The notes below the pieces were generated by a model. The model had not been told where the DNA came from, made no database searches, and was given only the letters and a program-made list of their open reading frames with translations. From NCBI GenBank assembly GCA_003427395.1, contig BFEA01000125.1:2234725-2298724 (forward strand): a stretch of 64,000 nt of DNA, given 5' to 3'. The translations under genes were made by a program, and so were the position numbers. Source of the DNA: Chara braunii. Its lineage: Eukaryota; Streptophyta; Charophyceae; Charales; Characeae. Positions 45,568 through 55,905 of the stretch are shown here, one piece after another. Positions within the stretch are counted from its first letter, which is position 1. Every line of letters begins with the position of its first letter.

Positions 45568-46062
45568 TTGTGGCGCGAAACTTTTGAGGAGCTATCCTTT
45601 TGCTTAGCCAGAGTACAGGTGACGTGGACGGGCACTAGCGAGCATCCCTCGTGGATCGAGAATCCGGAGCTGTTGATCATACAGGGTTGGAGGACTAACG
45701 CGGAAGGAGATCTCATTGGATTCCTCTTTGGGTCGGTACGACCGGGGCACCGTCACTTGATAGCATAGGAGCTCATCGCACCGATCGTGCAATTGGCGGA
45801 CGATCTCTCGCCCGACATTGACTTTCAAAACGACAACAGTCCCGCTCCGTACATTTTCGAGCGGTCCTTGGATCCGTACCTCCAGTGGACTTCCTGCTCG
45901 GAGGAACCTAGGGACGAGGATAGCCTACCATCGCGGCAGAAGTATATGAAGTCGTACGAGATCCCTTACGCCTTCTACCCGAGGGCAGAAGAAGTGGTGA
46001 TCAACGACGACGACGAAGAAGAAGATGACGACCCTGCAGCCGCCACCTCAAGTACCTCGTGA
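45568..46062 (+). pseudogene. ORF4 of copy A, acidic C-terminus
   Basis: One frame with a TAG at 45,766. The N-terminal part reads LARVQVTWTGTSEHPSWIE and IIQGWRTNAEGDLIGF; the C-terminal part ends in a strongly acidic INDDDEEEDDDP tail. An acidic remnant sits at the matching place in copy B. No family recognised. Confidence 0.45.
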
Positions 46063-46672
46063 CGGAGACGGCGCCGATCCCCCTCCTCCTCCAGCCCCAC
46101 CCGTCCCCCAGTTCGCCCACGTACCGATGAGGGCGATAGGCCTTCGTCCTCGGACGCTGTCCCGCCGGCCCCTTGATTTCCTCACCCTCGAACAAATCCG
46201 TACCCCCATCACCTTCCCTTCCCACCCTTTCCATCCCCATCTCTTCCGTGACTTCTACTCTACCCGTTTACTCGCCACCGTCCACCCCCACGCCTCCCTT
46301 CGGTCTGCTGCTCCCACATTCTGCTGGCATCTCCTGCTGTTCAGCGTTGCATGGGAGCAAAGCAACGTCATAGAAGTCTACTGTCTTGCCACGTGGACAA
46401 TCCCCGCCTGTTGCCACTTCGAGAACTTTCGAGCGGCACTTTTCCACACCCTCTCCTCCTTCTATCGCGATTACCTCGCTTCCCTCCCCCGCACTAGCGA
46501 TCACTTCCCCCGCTTCCATCGAATCATCCGATACGAGGAGCTCCCAGTGGCGATGGAAGGGATGAATCGCTTCCTACCCGCATTCCCTCCCCGTCATCCC
46601 CGCGAAATCCCCGGCATGTACCGCCTCTACTGGCCCATTCCAACTAGGCGGTGGTATATCCCATTCGCTTGA
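46025..46672 (+). CDS. ORF5 of copy A, conserved 3' ORF of unknown function
   Basis: Open frame of 215 codons starting inside the end of ORF4 in another frame. Pro-rich N-terminus (DPPPPPAPPVPQF), then a conserved core with VIEVYCLATWTIPACC and FYRDYLASLP, matching the copy B ORF at 13,374-13,991. No signal peptide or clear membrane span, so an envelope role is not supported. Preservation in two old copies argues that it encodes a real element protein. Confidence 0.55.
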   Translation: MTTLQPPPQVPRDGDGADPPPPPAPPVPQFAHVPMRAIGLRPRTLSRRPLDFLTLEQIRTPITFPSHPFHPHLFRDFYSTRLLATVHPHASLRSAAPTFCWHLLLFSVAWEQSNVIEVYCLATWTIPACCHFENFRAALFHTLSSFYRDYLASLPRTSDHFPRFHRIIRYEELPVAMEGMNRFLPAFPPRHPREIPGMYRLYWPIPTRRWYIPFA

Positions 46673-47059
46673 CCCCCCCCTCCTCCCTTCATCGGCCCGA
46701 ATCAGTACGCTTCGTGAAGATCACGCCATCAACGATGACGTCAACCTACGCGCTGAATCGACGAACTGCAACGAGCAGGGGTGCAGAGCACACGGAGATC
46801 AGGTGGACCATGATGGCGTTACCTGGACGATCTCCACGAGGCCGAGGGTTGCATATGACAGGGCTTCAGAGATCTTGCCACGGATGTTGTCGCCATCTCA
46901 TCCGCGGCTCAGTTATCGTTCCTTGTACTTCTTTCGGAAGCTCTGTTGATATGATTGGTTCCTCATGCATCACTCTGTTCTTTCCTTTTCTCTCTCCTTC
47001 TCCGCCATAATATGCAATCAAGAGATCGCATAATTTTGGAACCCCATGCGCGTCACATA

Positions 47060-48863
47060 TGTGACGAACCACTTCCCGACCCCGTGCCATTTTTCGTACC
47101 CTTTCTTTTGCTTGTATCACACCAACCCCAGGAAAACCCCGTTTCGAGTTTTTGTTTTCGGAGGGCACATTTTCCTTTTCTGAGAGTTTTTTCGACTTCT
47201 GAGTTCTGTTTTTCTTTTTGCAAGACGGGAAATACATGGGAATTTACGTGCGCCTTAGCGAGCGCACTGGGAATTGGGCTCGGCAGTTGGGAATTCCGGG
47301 ATAAGCGGAACTTCGATGTGTCCTTTTTGGGTGTGTAAATGTTATTGGGCGCGCCGGGGAAAACTTTCGGAATTTCATCCGGACACGAATAAGCGTAGGA
47401 TTTTCTTTTCCCGCGTCGCTTTTTCACGTGCGGATATGATGATTTCAATTTTGAATTAGGAGGCAGCTATAACTGTTTCGGTGCCTTTTTTTTTTTTTTT
47501 TTTGACGGCGCCGTGCATGCAAAAGCTTCCTCCTCTCTGTCCCCCGCATCACCCCCTCCCGCGCCTCCCTTCCCTTCTCCCTCCTTTTTCTCTCTTCCCG
47601 TAACTGTTTTTTTTCTTCNCCNTCTCTCTCTCCCGCCTTGCTTTCGAGCGTCCATTTCCCTTTCTCAATCATCTGAATCTTGGACCCGTCTTGCGTCACC
47701 TCTCGCGCCTTTTCTCTTCTCACCCTCTGAGCCGGGCGTACGACGCGCAATCAATCCCCCGATAACTCCCGATCGCCAATCAGGTGCGTGGATCGCGACG
47801 AATCTGATTGGTTGAACCTTGAGTTCCGAGGGATCAGCATGGCGTTCGTAGAGCACTCGTCTCAAAGTCTTTTCCTCCTTCTCCTCTTACACCTCAGCTT
47901 TCCTGTCGCCTTCTCCCCCTTCTATCTCCCCTGTCGCAACTATAAAACCCGCAAGCGCGTCCGCAGATCTCTCTTACGTTCTCGACTCTCGAGTCAGCTT
48001 TCGGAAAGCAGTGGCTAGGCAGAGTGTTTGATGCGAGTCGAAAATTCCTGTCGGGCTGACGATAGGCTGGCCAGTTGCACGCCTGATCGCCACGACGGAC
48101 TGTGGGATCAGGGCGAACCGTGTCGAGTTTACGACAGCGGGGTGATGATCGCAACGGTGGGAGTTAGCACGCGACAACCGGGATCGTCGGTGCGGATATG
48201 AGGATCGATGTTGAGTTGATTGGCCCGGGGCCAAATTGAAATTAATGGTGTATGCGCCTTTGTTGTGGATTGTTATCTTTGACGTGAGTGTACGGCAGTG
48301 GCGCCGAACTTTTCTCTTTTTGGATCTTGTCATATTCTATTTTGGACTTTCTTTCCCTCGACTCTCTCTCTCTCTCCCTTTTTGAATAATAATGCGTCTG
48401 AATGATTGTCCCTCTCTTAAATGGGAATAAGTCGGCCTCCTGTTTCGGCGTAAAAAAACTTCTTCCGGAACTCTGGATAATCCTCCCACACAAGGACCCC
48501 GTCTACTTGACTTGTGAACGGTGGATGCGTATGTACTGTGCAATGCGATTCAACTTTTCCCGTGAAAATCTCATTTTCGCACCTTCCACAGTAAATGCAT
48601 GTATAGAGATGTGTGACTTTTCGAATTGATTAGACGAATGTCGTCGGGATTTTGTTCGAGAGTACAAGAGTGTTTAGATCCATAGTCCCGAACGCACTGC
48701 GCATGCCATCTGCCTTACGCGGCAGGACATCAACAATCAAGCCACCAGGCGACCTTGAGAAACAAGGCGCCGGAAACCAACAAGCGGATGTGTGTTTACT
48801 CCCTCGTGTGTCAAGAAGGGTAGACTGAGGGTCGCATGAATGATTTTCGCTCGTAATGATGCC

Positions 48864-48921
<58 letters not shown>

Positions 48922-49685
48922 TGATATGTGGACTGACAAGCACCCCTCAATTGGGCGTCAGCCTCCCGTATCTCCCATCCCAACGCGACCTTTTCCCTAC
49001 AGTGAGGAAAGGACACGTGTATGTGAGTGGGACGTACGAGAAGCCGTCGCACAAATCGGCGGGCAGTACTACTTCCCTCCGGCCAACCATTGTTCTGGGT
49101 TCGTAGACGTTGGATTTGTCATTATCGATACGCACTTTCCACCCTACTCGATATTGTTGCCATTTAACGAGCTGATCGTCATTCCTTGGACGGCCGTGGC
49201 GCCCCATTGGCCCCGCATTCTGTGCACGGAGCGCCAGCGTTTCAATCGCTACGAAGCGAGGGGTTTCCACTATCGAATACGGAGTGAGGACGAGCATAAG
49301 GAAAGAGCCACTCGGCTGAGACCATCCACCTTGGACTCGGAACGGACCCATAAACGACGACGAGATCTGATACGAAAACGAGACACGTGAAGCGTGCCAG
49401 AGCCTTTCCGTTGTAAATGACGAGCCGTAGCTCGGTGGGAAGCCTGACAATAATTTTTGGATTGAATTTGGATTTTTCTGTTTTCGCGCCAAGTCCGCGC
49501 GCGCATTCCGTGACGCGCGAAAGTAATCGACTTGCTTCATCGGACCAACACGGGGGATTTCAGTTCTGTTTGTGTCCCCACACTCAATTTCCAAAAATCC
49601 TTGGCACACCTCTTCTTGCTGTTTTTCTGGGCCTCTTTTCCGCACAGTTAGCACTCCGAACGGAAGACAGCACAGGCCGTGAGGT
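47060..49685 (+). repeat. 3' LTR of copy A
   Basis: About 2.63 kb, matching 36,135-38,846. Holds a single copy of the 96-bp unit duplicated in the 5' LTR, Ns at 47,619 and 47,622, a longer (TA)n run (about 48,869-48,918), the TATA box at 47,941-47,947, and the 72-bp terminal segment at 49,597-49,668 in the ancestral orientation. Confidence 0.85.
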
Positions 49686-49689
49686 TGCG

Positions 49690-50245
49690 CGTTAGATGTA
49701 TATGTGCAACCGTCTCAACAGAGACAGGACTGCCGCAATAGGCAGTTTAAGAGACACGTGGGTTCGAACCAGTAGGGGTAGGCCTAAAGTTGCATTGCAT
49801 ATAGGACTAGCAATTAGGGGGGCCTCTTTATAGCATTGTAGTGTAGTAGAGTGAGTGTTAGGCCTCGTCTGATGAGGGCATATATAGTGTCTGTTTTCAA
49901 TTATTTGGTTGTGGGACTTAGGATTGAATTAGCCTTAGGCGGAAGGTAGTGTGGATTGGTTTCTGTTTGGCTTGTTTGGCTTTTTAGGCCTTGTGGTACT
50001 ATTGTTTGTTTTGAGTCAGGGTTGTGGTATATCAGGGCAGCGGTCTGGATGTGACAATTTTCTGTCCCTAGATATTTAGACCAAACGCCTCTTTGTTGCG
50101 TTTTGGGAGCTTTACCTCCCGCTCCTTGTTCCCAGGTTGTTTGTTGAGGGATTCCCGACCTCAATTTTACAAGTTTAATATGAAGCCCTCAGGGCCCCTT
50201 CCTCGTGAAAAAGAAAAGAAAAAAAAAAGAAAGGAAAGCTGCCTA
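49690..50245 (+). pseudogene. Probable LINE 3' end with A-rich tail
   Basis: Not part of the LTR. Ends in an A-rich tract (50,208-50,240) after TACAAGTTTAATATGAAGCCC, preceded by frame remnants such as LFVEGFPTS. Together with LINE coding sequence on the left of copy A this suggests copy A landed in a LINE. Moderate confidence: the 3' end has no diagnostic protein motif. Confidence 0.4.
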
Positions 50246-50547
50246 AGCTGGAGAAAGCAAAAGAAAAAGCAATCTATCTAAACAAATAACAAAGAAAAGG
50301 ACTTCATTCACTACAAATCTAATCGAAACAATAGAAATGTAAAATAACACCCAAAAGGCATAAACAACGGATAAACCTAAGAGCTGAAGCTAAATTTCAA
50401 TTCAAAGGAGCCCAATCTATGTTGCTAACTGCAGACTAAGAACTAATACCACCTATGGCGGTGGAATGGAACACCGTCCAAGGTATCTAATGACACTCCC
50501 TCTGACCGTCTCCCGTGACTTTGAACCGATTGTCCAGGTAAGGGGAC

Positions 50548-50549
<2 letters not shown>

Positions 50550-50629
<80 letters not shown>
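50550..50629. repeat. (CT)n microsatellite
   Basis: About 80 bp of pure TC/CT repeat. Confidence 0.95.
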
Positions 50630-50631
<2 letters not shown>

Positions 50632-50674
50632 AACATAGGCCCCTAGGGCTGCGGTCCCTGCGACCCGACGGTAG

Positions 50675-50758
50675 ACAATATAACGCATCCCCTTGGGGCT
50701 GCGATAAACATCTCTGACAATATAACGCATCCCCTTGGGACTGCGATAAACATCTGTG
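50675..50758. repeat. 42-bp tandem duplication
   Basis: Two units (50,675-50,716 and 50,717-50,758) beginning ACAATATAACGCATCCCC, with two or three differences. Confidence 0.9.
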
Positions 50759-50759
50759 C

Positions 50760-52800
50760 CTGCCAGCTAAACAGGGGGCACGGGAACGGAGGGTAGGTTA
50801 GAACACCCTTCCAAGAAACCTTCCGGGACTTCGTGAAAGACGGGCAGCGTGTCCCTGCTTTCGGACAAGTGAGGGCGGAGACAAGAGAAGACGAAAAACA
50901 GAACAGAAATGAGCTGGTTGCGGTAGGATTCCGACAGCGGCGGGTCCCTCCTGTTTCTTTCGCTTTTTCGGTGTTGCATGGCGGTTCCTTTTTTTTTTTT
51001 TTTTTTTTTTTCTTTCAAAGGCGGTTCCTTTTTCTCCTTACCGAAAATGGTACCAAGACTTGAAGAAAGGGGGCACAGGGGTTACGTAACGACTGTGGGC
51101 ACGGGCCCAGAGCCGAGAGACCCCAATGGTACGGCTTCTCTAATAATAAAAAGCAGACCGACAACGAAACGGCAAGAAAACAAATATCGTGAATCTCTGT
51201 GGGTAAGAACGGTCGGAGACATCTGGAAAGGCCCTAGAGTGTGCCTGGCCCTAGCCGCAGCACTCACCAAATGTGAAATGGATAAAATTTGTGGGCCGTG
51301 TTCCTGTCAAGGTTTTACCGGACGATGCGTTCTCCATTTCTTTGCACGTTTGTTTGGGGAGTAGAGCGCCGAGGCCTTATGTCCTTAGAGGGGTCGGGCT
51401 TTGAGTTGGAGCTATACGGGCCCGTCGGTCAACGCAGGCGTCGGGCGGAAATGAAGCAACGCATGAGAATCGATTGGCATTGGCATGGCAAGGAGGGTGG
51501 AGGAAAGGAGCACACCTGCCAATCGGGCCTATGGGGCCTATCTATCTAGTCTAGTAGTGGGCGGTGATTGGGGAAGGGATTGGAGCGGGTCGTAGACGTA
51601 ACGAAGTGCGAGGTTTGGTGCGCCATTTGAGTTGGAGTTGGTTTAGTAGTTCCCAAACGAGGCCGCGGTGGGCGTTGCCACGTAATCATGCTACAGCGTA
51701 GACCCGCGGAAAGCGGGACAGAACCCCCCTTTAGTTAGCAAAAGGTTCGCGGAAAGGAGGGCGGGATCGGCCACAAGCATTTGGACACTGGGCGGGCGGA
51801 GCGTGAAGGGTGCGCTACGGTAAGCAGGGGGAAGCGGGCGCAACAACTGTCGGAGTAACGGCGCATGAGTGAGGACGACGCGCACTGAGTGGAAGTTTCG
51901 CAGGCGCGGGGATCGATGTATGGATCGAGTGGCAGGGCAGCACGCGTCTCCCTCACTCCCTCACTCCCTCACTCCCTCGCTGACCGCGGCAAACCCCGCT
52001 GGCCAGAAGCAGCGAACCCTGCCCCTCTGACCCTCCTTGGGCCAGCGCGCGGGAGCGCCAGGGTTCCGAAAGGCAGACCCTCGCCACATTTATTTATCCC
52101 AAGGGTGGTGGCGTAGGGCATGTGACCTTTTTTCTTTCTTTATTTTGGCTCTTCGGGAGTCTGGGCGGGTTGTGCTGCATTTTGCTTGTTATTTGTTTTT
52201 ATTGGGGTGTGCTGCGTTTTGCGCGTGCTGGTCTGGAAGGGCGGGATAGTGCAGACGGTGTCGTGGCGCGCGTCTGGTCGCATCTGTGGGCGCGGGCGCT
52301 CGTGATCGGCGGAAGTGCGGAGGGAATGCGGGAGGGGGGCTCGATGGCGGGGGAGGGGCCGCAATTTGGCAGTGGCGCCAAGTTGAGTGTACTGTTTCTG
52401 GGACAAGCGCGCAGGATAGCTGCGGGGACATCGGCGGGGGAGCGGTGGTGTAGGGGATGGGCCTGCGGCATTTCCTTTACTTGACGCGCGACGGACACCA
52501 TCGCCAGTCGCGAGGAAGTCGACTCCGGATAGTGCGTTCTACGGGAATATCCGCATCAAGGACGATGACGGGACACCGTGGCAGCTCCGCCTTCACCATC
52601 ACTCCATACCGTACGCCCGAGCCGTCAGCTCGGAAGCCGTCGTCTTCTTTCTGTCATCTCTCTGCCATAGTCACGCCTTGGCTGCCCACAGGGCAACGAC
52701 ACGGCCGGCAACGAAGGACCGACAATGCATTGGGGTAGGTCGGGATCGGGTCCCTGGCCTGGAAGGCTCCGCGGCACGTCGGCCGGATAGCGGCGCGCTC
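50760..52800. other. No gene recognised
   Basis: GC-rich sequence without a recognisable ORF. A poly-T run lies at 50,990-51,010, and CACTCCCT repeats at 51,955-51,979. Confidence 0.4.
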
Positions 52801-52804
52801 ATTT

Positions 52805-52836
52805 GGGGGGGGGGGGGGAAAGGGAAGAGGTTGGCT

Positions 52837-52878
<42 letters not shown>

Positions 52879-52904
52879 GGGGGGGGGGGGGGGGGGGGGG
52901 GGGG
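52805..52904. repeat. Long G tracts
   Basis: G runs at 52,805-52,818, 52,837-52,876 (40 nt) and 52,879-52,904. Able to form G-quadruplexes; exact lengths are unreliable in short-read assemblies. Confidence 0.9.
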
Positions 52905-54000
52905 AGATGGGAAGAAGAAGGAGAGTGAGGCGGAGAGGGCGGACTAAGGGTGTCTCGCTCAAGCGAGACGGAAGGACTTGAGCACGGACGGACGGACGGA
53001 CGGGAGGAGGGAGATGTGAAGCGAGGCACTGAAGTGGCTGCGGTAAAGGACAGAAAAAAGAGAGAAGGCAACGGAGAGGAAAAGGAAAGCAAGTGGGAGA
53101 AGCAGAAGATCGAGCGAGGAGGGGAGACAGCGAGGGGAGGACAGACAATAGTTCCGTCGTCGGTCTCGCGCGCTTATCGCGTGAGATTGAAACGGGTGGA
53201 TGGCCGGTGCGTGTGTGCTTCTTCTGTTCTTTAGGGCGTTAGCGGACGGTTGGGTGTGTTGTCGTTCGCATCGGCTCTGCTCGATGTCGGGGATGGCGCG
53301 GCAAGTGTTTGCCTCTCTTTCTAGGAGAGGGGCGGAGGTGTTAGGTGGGTGAGCGGTCTGAAGCAGAGGGGGCAGCGGTAGCTCCGGCTCGAACGAAGGG
53401 GAAAACGATATTTCTTACCGGCAGACACGAATTTTGAGAGTGTGACCATCGAAGGGGAGGAAGCAGACGCATCACAAGCTTCTTCGATTTGGAGGCGCGC
53501 GAGCGCGCGTCCTCGCCTACATTCAGTCCAAGAGGAAATATCATTGTGCGAGATATAGATTCGGTCTCACGGCCTTTCCTCAAAAGTGCTTCAATCATGA
53601 ATCGGTATGCTCTGGTCTCTCATTGTCCTTGTTTTTGCTTTTTAATCATTTGCGAGCCTGTGCAATTGCGTGCAGTGTTCTGTAGGCTATGCTGCGTGAA
53701 GGAAAGCGACTGTGAAGAGGACTGTGGGAAGGGGGGAATGGCACAGAAAACGATAATCGACAGCAGTGTGTGCGGCAGTGGTATCAGAAATACATGGGAG
53801 GATCAGCGAGGGAACTTGAGAGGCAGGTGTGACAGGAAAGCGAGTTTCAGGAATGGTAGATTTTCTTGGTGGCTCTCGTGTGTAGAAGCAAAGGACATCG
53901 CGGGGTGATGTTTCATGCCGTCAGATGTGAGGGGGCATTGAAATGATGTGCTACTACGCTGGTTTGTAACCAGTGGATGCGGGTTCGTCCGGTGGACAGA
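52905..54000. other. No gene recognised
   Basis: Purine-rich, GC-rich sequence. No domain-bearing ORF and no RNA gene seen. Confidence 0.4.
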
Positions 54001-54004
54001 AATA

Positions 54005-54146
54005 ATCTTCTAGTATCTTTCGAAGGTTTGCCCACTAGAAGATGAACATGTTGTGGGTACATAATCACCGGTGGACAAATGATCTTCTAGTATCTTTCGA
54101 AGGTTTGCCCACTAGAAGATGAACATGTTGTGGGTACATAATCACC
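54005..54146. repeat. 77-bp tandem duplication carrying a 10-bp hairpin
   Basis: Copies at 54,005-54,069 and 54,082-54,146 are nearly identical. Each contains ATCTTCTAGT and its reverse complement ACTAGAAGAT around a 20-nt loop. Confidence 0.9.
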
Positions 54147-54633
54147 ATGTAGAATAGGTAGAAGTGTGTGTCGTGTCAATGGTGAAATTTTCATGGCGGT
54201 GATTGGACTTTTGTGAATGCAACGCTTGCGTGTAATTATATCGTGGTCCGTAATGATAGACCGTAGAGATTGTTGTTCGGAATTGTAAAATGATCGCGGG
54301 GTGATTTGTCGGATTTCCTTCCTCTTGAGAAGTCCGTAATTACAGAACTGCATTGTTTTTACGGCATACGTGTTTTTCAAGTTGGTGAGCTTCTCTTTTC
54401 ACACGTGTTGCCGCCCAATACACGTGTACGCTCAGCGGGGGCGACTCAGATGAGCAGTATTGCAGACATGTATGCGCACGGGAGCGAAATAACGAGGGAG
54501 CTGCCCATCAGTGCTTACAGATACTAAAACGTACGTGTGTTAATAGCTGCGTATTTTCGAGCGTTGCAGTTATGAGAGAGCTCAAGTGTAGCACCTGAGT
54601 GCGCACTAGGGAGCACAGATCGAGAGCGCACCA

Positions 54634-54656
54634 GACACACACACACACACACACAC

Positions 54657-54729
<73 letters not shown>

Positions 54730-54730
54730 N

Positions 54731-54813
<83 letters not shown>
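54634..54813. repeat. (AC)n-(GA)n microsatellite with one N
   Basis: A short AC run followed by about 155 bp of GA repeats. Unresolved base at 54,730. Confidence 0.95.
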
Positions 54814-54816
<3 letters not shown>

Positions 54817-55126
54817 GATGATCTCAGCAGCGCGTGAATGCGCTCTTATAGCAGTCCGGGGGGGGTGGAGGGAGGGGAATTGGAGGATCCGACGAAACTA
54901 AGAGGGTGCATAAGCAGAGCTTTTGTTTTTCATCTCTTAGCGAGTCGGCGTCATGAGGCTGTTGCTTCCATTATTGGTGGTGGGAATGCTGGAGAACGAC
55001 GTCTTGTGACTCCGCAGTTTTCTGTCACGCTGTACGTCGAATCCCCAGCGAAGTAGGCATCCACCGCATCATTTACTGTTCCACTATCATTTACCGGGTT
55101 TGGGTCTTGGTTGTTGACGATGGGTT

Positions 55127-55330
55127 TCGATTCTGAAGCATGCGTACTCCTCCAGCATGTCAGGCGTTCGATTCTGAAGCATTCGTACTCCAGCATGTCA
55201 GGCGCGCGCGTGCACAACCGGAAGTCTGGCGCGCATGTACGCACGCCGGAAGTCAGGCGCGCGGGTATGCACCCGGAAGACAGGCGCGCCTGTACTCGCC
55301 CGGAAGTCAGGCGCGCCCGTACGCCCCCGT
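55127..55330. repeat. GGCGCGC / CCGGAAG tandem repeat
   Basis: A 38-40 bp duplication (TCGATTCTGAAGCAT..) is followed by four or five units of about 30 bp built on CCGGAAGTCAGGCGCGC. Includes the palindrome CAGGCGCGCCTG. The open frame across it is repeat-driven. Confidence 0.8.
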
Positions 55331-55871
55331 CCCCTCTATGTTGATCTAGGTTTTTGGTGAGGAGTTGGATTCTAAAGTCGTTTGTTCAGGCTGTCAGGCT
55401 GCTGCAATATCTTGCTGTTGGTGATGTCCAAATGCTTGGTTGGAGCGGACAGAACTGTTTTCTTTCTAACTCGCACCTGTGGTTGGATGTAACTCTGTAG
55501 CAAATCTGAAGTTGTGTGAATTGTCTTCCATTTTCGGACAGAGTAGATTCGTTAGGGGTGCTCTTTTCTGCGACGATGGCGATGCGCTCGCTGTATAATT
55601 ACCCACTTATCAAGTGGTCGATAAAGATGGAACCAATGGCGCTCAATTTCGCATGTTAGCGCACTCCATGGTTGATGTAGATGTGCGGTAAGTATCGTAG
55701 TATGGCGTTGTCTGGACTATTTTCTTTGGTCTGTTGTATGTCGCTTTCAGATCATGAAAACGGTATTTGACGCAGACCACAGAGTATAGAACATACCGTT
55801 CGAACGCTTCGTCAAGAACCTATCGTCTATTGAGTGGGTGAAGATAGAAGACGTGTGTTTTTTCGATCCCG

Positions 55872-55874
<3 letters not shown>

Positions 55875-55904
<30 letters not shown>
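55875..55904. repeat. 30-nt G tract
   Basis: Uninterrupted poly-G after GATCCCGGGA. Confidence 0.9.

Positions 55905-55905
<1 letters not shown>

Larger units (their letters stand above)
36135..49685 (+). mobile_element. Ty3/gypsy LTR retrotransposon, copy A (13.5 kb)
   Basis: LTRs at 36,135-38,846 and 47,060-49,685 start TATGTGACGAACC-like and end GTGAGGT. The interior runs PBS, gag, protease, RT, RNase H, PHD-integrase, ORF3, ORF4, ORF5. RT before integrase places it in Ty3/gypsy. LTR divergence is a few percent by eye, so the insertion is much younger than copy B, yet gag, RT and ORFs 3-4 carry stops. I see no convincing 5-bp target-site duplication and no polypurine tract before the 3' LTR. 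LINE sequence lies on both sides. Confidence 0.85.

Noticed and set aside
49865-49900. Hammerhead ribozyme core (CTGATGA)
   Set aside because: No partner GAAA and stems in the right places.
52654-53148. 164-codon Pro-rich ORF
   Set aside because: It is the complement of the G tracts and purine-rich DNA. Low complexity only.
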